Part shown: one piece after another, positions 7,722-10,092 of the stretch
Layout of the letters: the number at the start of each line of letters is the position of its first letter
Numbering within the stretch: the stretch's first letter is position 1
Source of the DNA: JBEGTT01 sp041179245
GTDB taxonomy: Bacteria > Pseudomonadota > Gammaproteobacteria > Burkholderiales > Rhodocyclaceae
Length of the DNA stretch: 10,092 nt
Direction of reading: 5' to 3'
Assembly: GCA_041179245.1 (NCBI GenBank)
Contig: JBEGTT010000187.1
Location: 1-10,092 of the forward strand
Translations under genes and position numbers: made by a program
The notes under the pieces: generated by a model
The model's database searches: none
What the model was told of the DNA's origin: nothing
What the model saw: the letters and a program-made list of their open reading frames with translations, nothing else

Positions 7722-8936
7722 TTAAGCTGGACGTAGGGTGTGCATGGCAATACGTCCGACAAACCATAGGGCGAGCAGATTGGCGGCTACGGCGATATAA
7801 CCAACCGTGGGGTAGCCGACGACTAAGCCCGTACTGTCTTGGGTAATCAGGAATCCGGACAATGCCGTGGCCAGTCCCATTGAAGCGGATTGAACGGTTG
7901 AGTTAATCGACATGAATGTTCCGCGCAATTGGGGCTGGGCGGCTGAGGTGATTATTGCCATCGAAGGAATCATGCGTCCGGAAATCAAGACAAAAAACAG
8001 CGTCGTAAAAACGAGCCAGCCGGCAAGCGGGAGTTGTGTGGCGTGAGTAACCGCAATGAGTGGAATCGTTGCCAAGGTGGCCAGTATTCGGTAAGCCTTG
8101 GCTTTGCCAATGCGGTCAGCCCAGCGGCCAATGATTCTGGCAGTGATAAAAGTGGCGAAACCACCTACTAGATAAACCACGGGAATCTGCGTTTGCGAAA
8201 TGCCAACATTGTTGACCGCGTAGAGCGTGATGTAGGGAATGACGGTAAAGCCGGAGAAAATGAGTAAGCCGGCAAACAGCAGTGCTCGCAGGTGGTTGCT
8301 GTCTTTGAGTACCCTAAACATGGCAACAAAAGGGTGATTCTGCTGCTGATCTGACAGATGCTGGTGTAGCAGGGGAAGCACTTTACAACCGATGGCAATG
8401 AAGATGAGCGAGAGTCCCGCGATCAGAAAAAAGGGGGCTTGCCATTGAAAATAGTTAGCCAGCCAAAGAGAAAGCGGAACGCCGGCAATGGTTGATAGTG
8501 AAAAAGCGGCGGAAACCGTACCGTGGGCTTTGGCCCGTCGATCAAACGGAATGACATCACCAATCATCGTATGTACCAAGGTTCCGATGATGCCGCCAAA
8601 TGCACCTGCTAGCCCTCTTGAGATAAGTAAAGTTGAATAGCTGGGGGAAAGACCGCAAGCAAGTGTTGCTAGACCAAATAGCGTGAGCATGACCAGCATG
8701 AGTCGTTTGCGTTCAAAGCGGTCAATAAACGTAGCCGCAAGTAGCCCGCTGGCCGCAGCACTGAAACTATAGGAAGCGACCAGCAACCCAAACTCATGGG
8801 CGTTGATGGCAAACGCCTTCATCAAAATGGGGCCCAAGGGCATGATCACCATGAAGTCGAGTACATGGCAGAACTGGATACCGGCAAGGGTGAGCAGGAA
8901 CGGGTGTTCCTGCTTGATGGGGATGGCCTGTGTCAC
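7722..8936 (-). CDS. Major facilitator superfamily transporter (DHA1-like drug/metabolite efflux)
   Basis: Inner-membrane secondary transporter of 404 residues, with hydrophobic stretches consistent with twelve membrane helices. MFS signature loops are present in both halves: DRFERKR (72-78) between helices 2 and 3, and GRWADRIGKAK (270-280) between helices 8 and 9. HVLDFMVIMPLGPIL (24-38) in helix 1 is typical of the AraJ/Bcr-like drug:H+ antiporter-1 group. A polar linker with LHQHLSDQQQNH (190-201) joins the halves. Substrate is unknown. The start is a GTG at 8936 without a Shine-Dalgarno; the next in-frame ATG is residue 29, inside helix 1, so the GTG is needed. This GTG overlaps the stop of the upstream tgt relic in a GTGA arrangement, suggesting it was once translated by coupling to tgt. 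It converges on hpnD with a 14-base gap and no visible terminator. Confidence 0.9.
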   Translation of the reverse strand: MTQAIPIKQEHPFLLTLAGIQFCHVLDFMVIMPLGPILMKAFAINAHEFGLLVASYSFSAAASGLLAATFIDRFERKRLMLVMLTLFGLATLACGLSPSYSTLLISRGLAGAFGGIIGTLVHTMIGDVIPFDRRAKAHGTVSAAFSLSTIAGVPLSLWLANYFQWQAPFFLIAGLSLIFIAIGCKVLPLLHQHLSDQQQNHPFVAMFRVLKDSNHLRALLFAGLLIFSGFTVIPYITLYAVNNVGISQTQIPVVYLVGGFATFITARIIGRWADRIGKAKAYRILATLATIPLIAVTHATQLPLAGWLVFTTLFFVLISGRMIPSMAIITSAAQPQLRGTFMSINSTVQSASMGLATALSGFLITQDSTGLVVGYPTVGYIAVAANLLALWFVGRIAMHTLRPA

Positions 8937-9117
8937 GGGGATTTTGAACTATTGTCTAACTGTCGTTCGCGATGGAACTGACTGACAAACGTGGTGAAGG
9001 TGCCGGTTTCGATGGTGGTGCGCATGACGACCATCAGATTTTGGAATAACGCAGGTCGTGGATAGTGTTGAGCATGGAGCCGAGGATTTCTTTACTGCGG
9101 AAAATGTGGGTTAGGGC
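8933..9117 (-). pseudogene. tgt: 3' relic of tgt (queuine tRNA-ribosyltransferase), frameshifted
   Basis: No ORF of note lies here, but the minus strand reads as the C-terminal end of tRNA-guanine transglycosylase. From 9117 it gives ALTHIFRSKEILGSMLNTIH followed by DLR, matching the family's YLHHL..NEILGARLNTIHNLRYY. At about 9047 one base appears lost. In the next frame it continues FQNLMVVMRTTIETGTF, then TFVSQFHRERQL, matching the family's YYQRLMAGLRKAIEEGTF, and stops at TGA 8933-8935. An in-frame TAA at 9118-9120 and brnA lie just upstream, so the N-terminal 320 or so residues are absent. The zinc-site cysteines and catalytic aspartates would be in the missing part, so no enzyme can be made. 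The identification rests on remembered family sequence and is good over about 55 residues in two frames. A single sequencing error could mimic the frameshift but not the loss of the 5' part. Confidence 0.8.
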
Positions 9118-9335
9118 TTAGATTGCCAAGCGATCTGTACTTTCCGGTGCTGTGTCAGGCAATCACGGAGATACAGATTAATCAGACTTTGATACGGAAC
9201 ACCCGCCTCATCTGCCATTCCCTTAAAGTACCCAATTACGTCCTCAGAAAGTCGCATGGTGACAGGCTTTTTAAGTTTTGACGCGTAAGGGTTCTTCCTC
9301 GATTTCATTTGAGACAAGTCATATTCGGGTTTCAT
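9111..9335 (-). CDS. brnA: BrnA-type antitoxin (ribbon-helix-helix, CopG-like)
   Basis: DNA-binding antitoxin of 74 residues that neutralises BrnT and represses the operon. A lysine-rich N-terminus (KSRKNPYASKLKKP, 11-24) leads to the RHH beta strand VTMRLSED (25-32). Two helices follow (VIGYFKGMADEAG, 33-45, and YQSLINLYLRDCL, 48-60), as in BrnA_antitoxin/CopG proteins. Its ATG overlaps the brnT stop in ATGA, and a strong Shine-Dalgarno (AGAGGTGA, minus strand of 9342-9349) sits six bases upstream, better than any other in the window. The antitoxin can therefore be initiated both by coupling and on its own. The stop lies beside the point where the tgt relic begins. The last residues (QSKP) may have been shaped by that junction. 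The order, toxin first then antitoxin, is normal for BrnTA. Confidence 0.87.
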   Translation of the reverse strand: MKPEYDLSQMKSRKNPYASKLKKPVTMRLSEDVIGYFKGMADEAGVPYQSLINLYLRDCLTQHRKVQIAWQSKP

Positions 9336-9619
9336 GGTTGCTCACCTCTGTAAAAAGTGCATTCACGTTTGGTTGCGTTTCTTGCTGAAATGATTCGGAC
9401 CACATTGCCTGAGTCGCGCTCACAGTGGCAAACAAGAAGCAGCTTTGCCCCCGTACTCAGGCCAAGCAACAAGAAACGCTCTTCATTTTGAGAGTGATCT
9501 TCATCAAAGAACTGAACGGCAAACTCATCGTAAAACACGGTTTGAGCCTCATCAAAGGAAACGCCGTGTTTTTTGATATTCGCCGCAGCTTTGACTGGGT
9601 CCCACTCAAATTTAATCAT
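9332..9619 (-). CDS. brnT: BrnT family toxin (RelE/ParE-fold ribonuclease)
   Basis: Toxin of a type II pair: BrnT is known as a RelE-like ribonuclease that blocks translation until bound by BrnA. The 95-residue protein shows the family pattern: FEWDPVKAAANIKKHGVSF (4-22), DEDHSQNEERFLLLGLS (39-55), a beta strand LLLVCHCER (60-68), and the signature VVRIISARNATKRE (73-86). Nothing is truncated. The ATG at 9619 gives the usual MIKFEWD start and has no Shine-Dalgarno. The promoter's -10 box ends six bases before it, so the message is probably leaderless. brnA overlaps by four bases. Identification is strong from motifs; toxicity is inferred from the family. Confidence 0.9.
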   Translation of the reverse strand: MIKFEWDPVKAAANIKKHGVSFDEAQTVFYDEFAVQFFDEDHSQNEERFLLLGLSTGAKLLLVCHCERDSGNVVRIISARNATKRECTFYRGEQP

Positions 9620-9621
9620 AA

Positions 9622-9639
9622 ATACATTGTATGTGACAT
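9622..9639. promoter_or_regulatory. Candidate BrnA operator: two overlapping palindromes
   Basis: ATACATTGTAT (9622-9632) and ATGTGACAT (9631-9639) are each perfect palindromes around one central base, with centres eight bases apart. They cover the -10 box and part of the spacer of the brnT promoter. Paired short palindromes over the promoter are what ribbon-helix-helix antitoxins bind for autorepression. Binding is inferred. Confidence 0.5.
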
Positions 9640-9653
9640 TAGAAGGAAGTCAA
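9626..9653 (-). promoter_or_regulatory. brnTA promoter (leaderless configuration)
   Basis: On the minus strand TTGACT (9653-9648) and TACAAT (9631-9626) are separated by 16 bases, each matching consensus at five of six positions. It is the best promoter-like sequence in the window. With six bases between the -10 and the brnT ATG at 9619, transcription should begin at or within a base or two of the A of the start codon. Confidence 0.6.
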
Positions 9654-9714
9654 TTCTAGCTAACCGGCCCTGTAACTCCATGTTCAGTTCCTGTGCGTAG
9701 GGATAAACCAAGCG

Positions 9715-10059
9715 CTATTTTGGCACTTTCTGTTTTTTTGCTTTGACTTTGGGTGGTGGCAGCGCCTGTGCTGTGACCTGAATCAGTTGTCCCAGCCAGT
9801 CACCGTCTTCCCACAAATCAGCCGTAATCAAAAAGTGAAACCTTGCGCCGGGGTAAGGCGGGCCCTCTACCAAGGGGGTAATCAACGCCCTGCCCGCCTC
9901 GGTAGGTTTCAGGTAAAGCTGATCGTCACAGACTAGCCCGACCGGCTTTCCCGCCAGATAAACACAATACTCCCCAAACATCTTGCGGGTGGAAATCAGC
10001 CCCCCAAGACTGGAAAGTTGGTCAAGAAGGAAGTTGATGGTGTCAGGGGCAGTGGGCAT
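9715..10059 (-). CDS. TfoX N-terminal domain protein
   Basis: Small protein of 114 residues consisting of just the TfoX/Sxy N-terminal domain. The family motifs are RKMFGEYCVY (25-34), KPVGLVCDDQLYLKPTEAG (38-56), PYPGARFHFLI (68-78) and a late DWLGQLIQVTAQALP (87-101). The tail is lysine/proline-rich (PPPKVKAKKQKVPK), as in many stand-alone members. In gammaproteobacteria full-length Sxy/TfoX (about 200 residues) co-activates competence genes with CRP. Stand-alone N-terminal proteins are widespread and their role is not settled, so a competence function should not be assumed. The ATG at 10059 has no clear Shine-Dalgarno, and its promoter is at or past the window edge. It precedes brnT on the same strand with a 95-base gap that contains brnT's own promoter and no obvious terminator hairpin. 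Confidence 0.88.
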   Translation of the reverse strand: MPTAPDTINFLLDQLSSLGGLISTRKMFGEYCVYLAGKPVGLVCDDQLYLKPTEAGRALITPLVEGPPYPGARFHFLITADLWEDGDWLGQLIQVTAQALPPPKVKAKKQKVPK

Positions 10060-10092
10060 GGAAATTTGCGTTAGGTTCTATTTATCTCCGCT

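Noticed and set aside
7700..7730. Shared terminator between convergent hpnD and the MFS gene
   Set aside because: The 14-base gap holds no inverted repeat of useful length.
8796..8985. Plus-strand ORFs of about 60 residues antisense to the MFS N-terminus
   Set aside because: They are shadows of MFS codons and the tgt relic, with no ribosome site or recognisable protein.
9425..9700. 91-residue plus-strand ORF antisense to brnT
   Set aside because: The minus strand encodes a clear BrnT with its promoter. The plus frame has no similarity I recognise.

Overview
This is an ordinary chromosomal stretch from a Gram-negative bacterium of the Pseudomonadota, most likely a betaproteobacterium. The evidence is the GlnD/PII system, a MetAP next to glnD, a secreted MltB, and a presqualene diphosphate synthase of the proteobacterial HpnD type. 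Species cannot be fixed from the window. Coding density is high, and no rRNA, tRNA, CRISPR array or insertion sequence was seen.

Left part (1-4457, minus strand): mltB, map and glnD lie head to tail with short gaps and are probably one transcription unit. They cover peptidoglycan turnover, N-terminal Met removal and nitrogen signalling. glnD runs off the left edge with only its last residues missing. A divergent promoter region (about 4460-4630) separates them from the plus-strand block.

Middle (4631-7707, plus strand): an HDAC-family zinc deacetylase, then aspartokinase lysC, which has a well-placed internal ribosome site and ATG for a separate regulatory beta subunit. Six bases later comes hpnD, an isoprenoid enzyme cut off from its usual hpnC/hpnE partners. 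hpnD converges on a minus-strand MFS transporter gene 14 bases away.

Right part (7722-10092, minus strand): this is the accessory end. Upstream of the MFS gene is a roughly 180-base frameshifted relic of the 3' end of tgt (tRNA-guanine transglycosylase), a gene remnant without an ORF of its own. Its stop overlaps the MFS start codon, as in a once-coupled operon. A BrnT/BrnA type II toxin-antitoxin pair abuts the relic, with brnA's stop next to the point where tgt similarity begins. The brnTA promoter is strong-looking, overlaps two small palindromes and sits so close to the toxin ATG that the toxin message should be leaderless. A small TfoX N-terminal-domain protein gene closes the window.

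No wholly new system is visible. The most informative observations are the tgt relic and its junction with brnTA, the likely leaderless toxin mRNA, and the nested lysC start.
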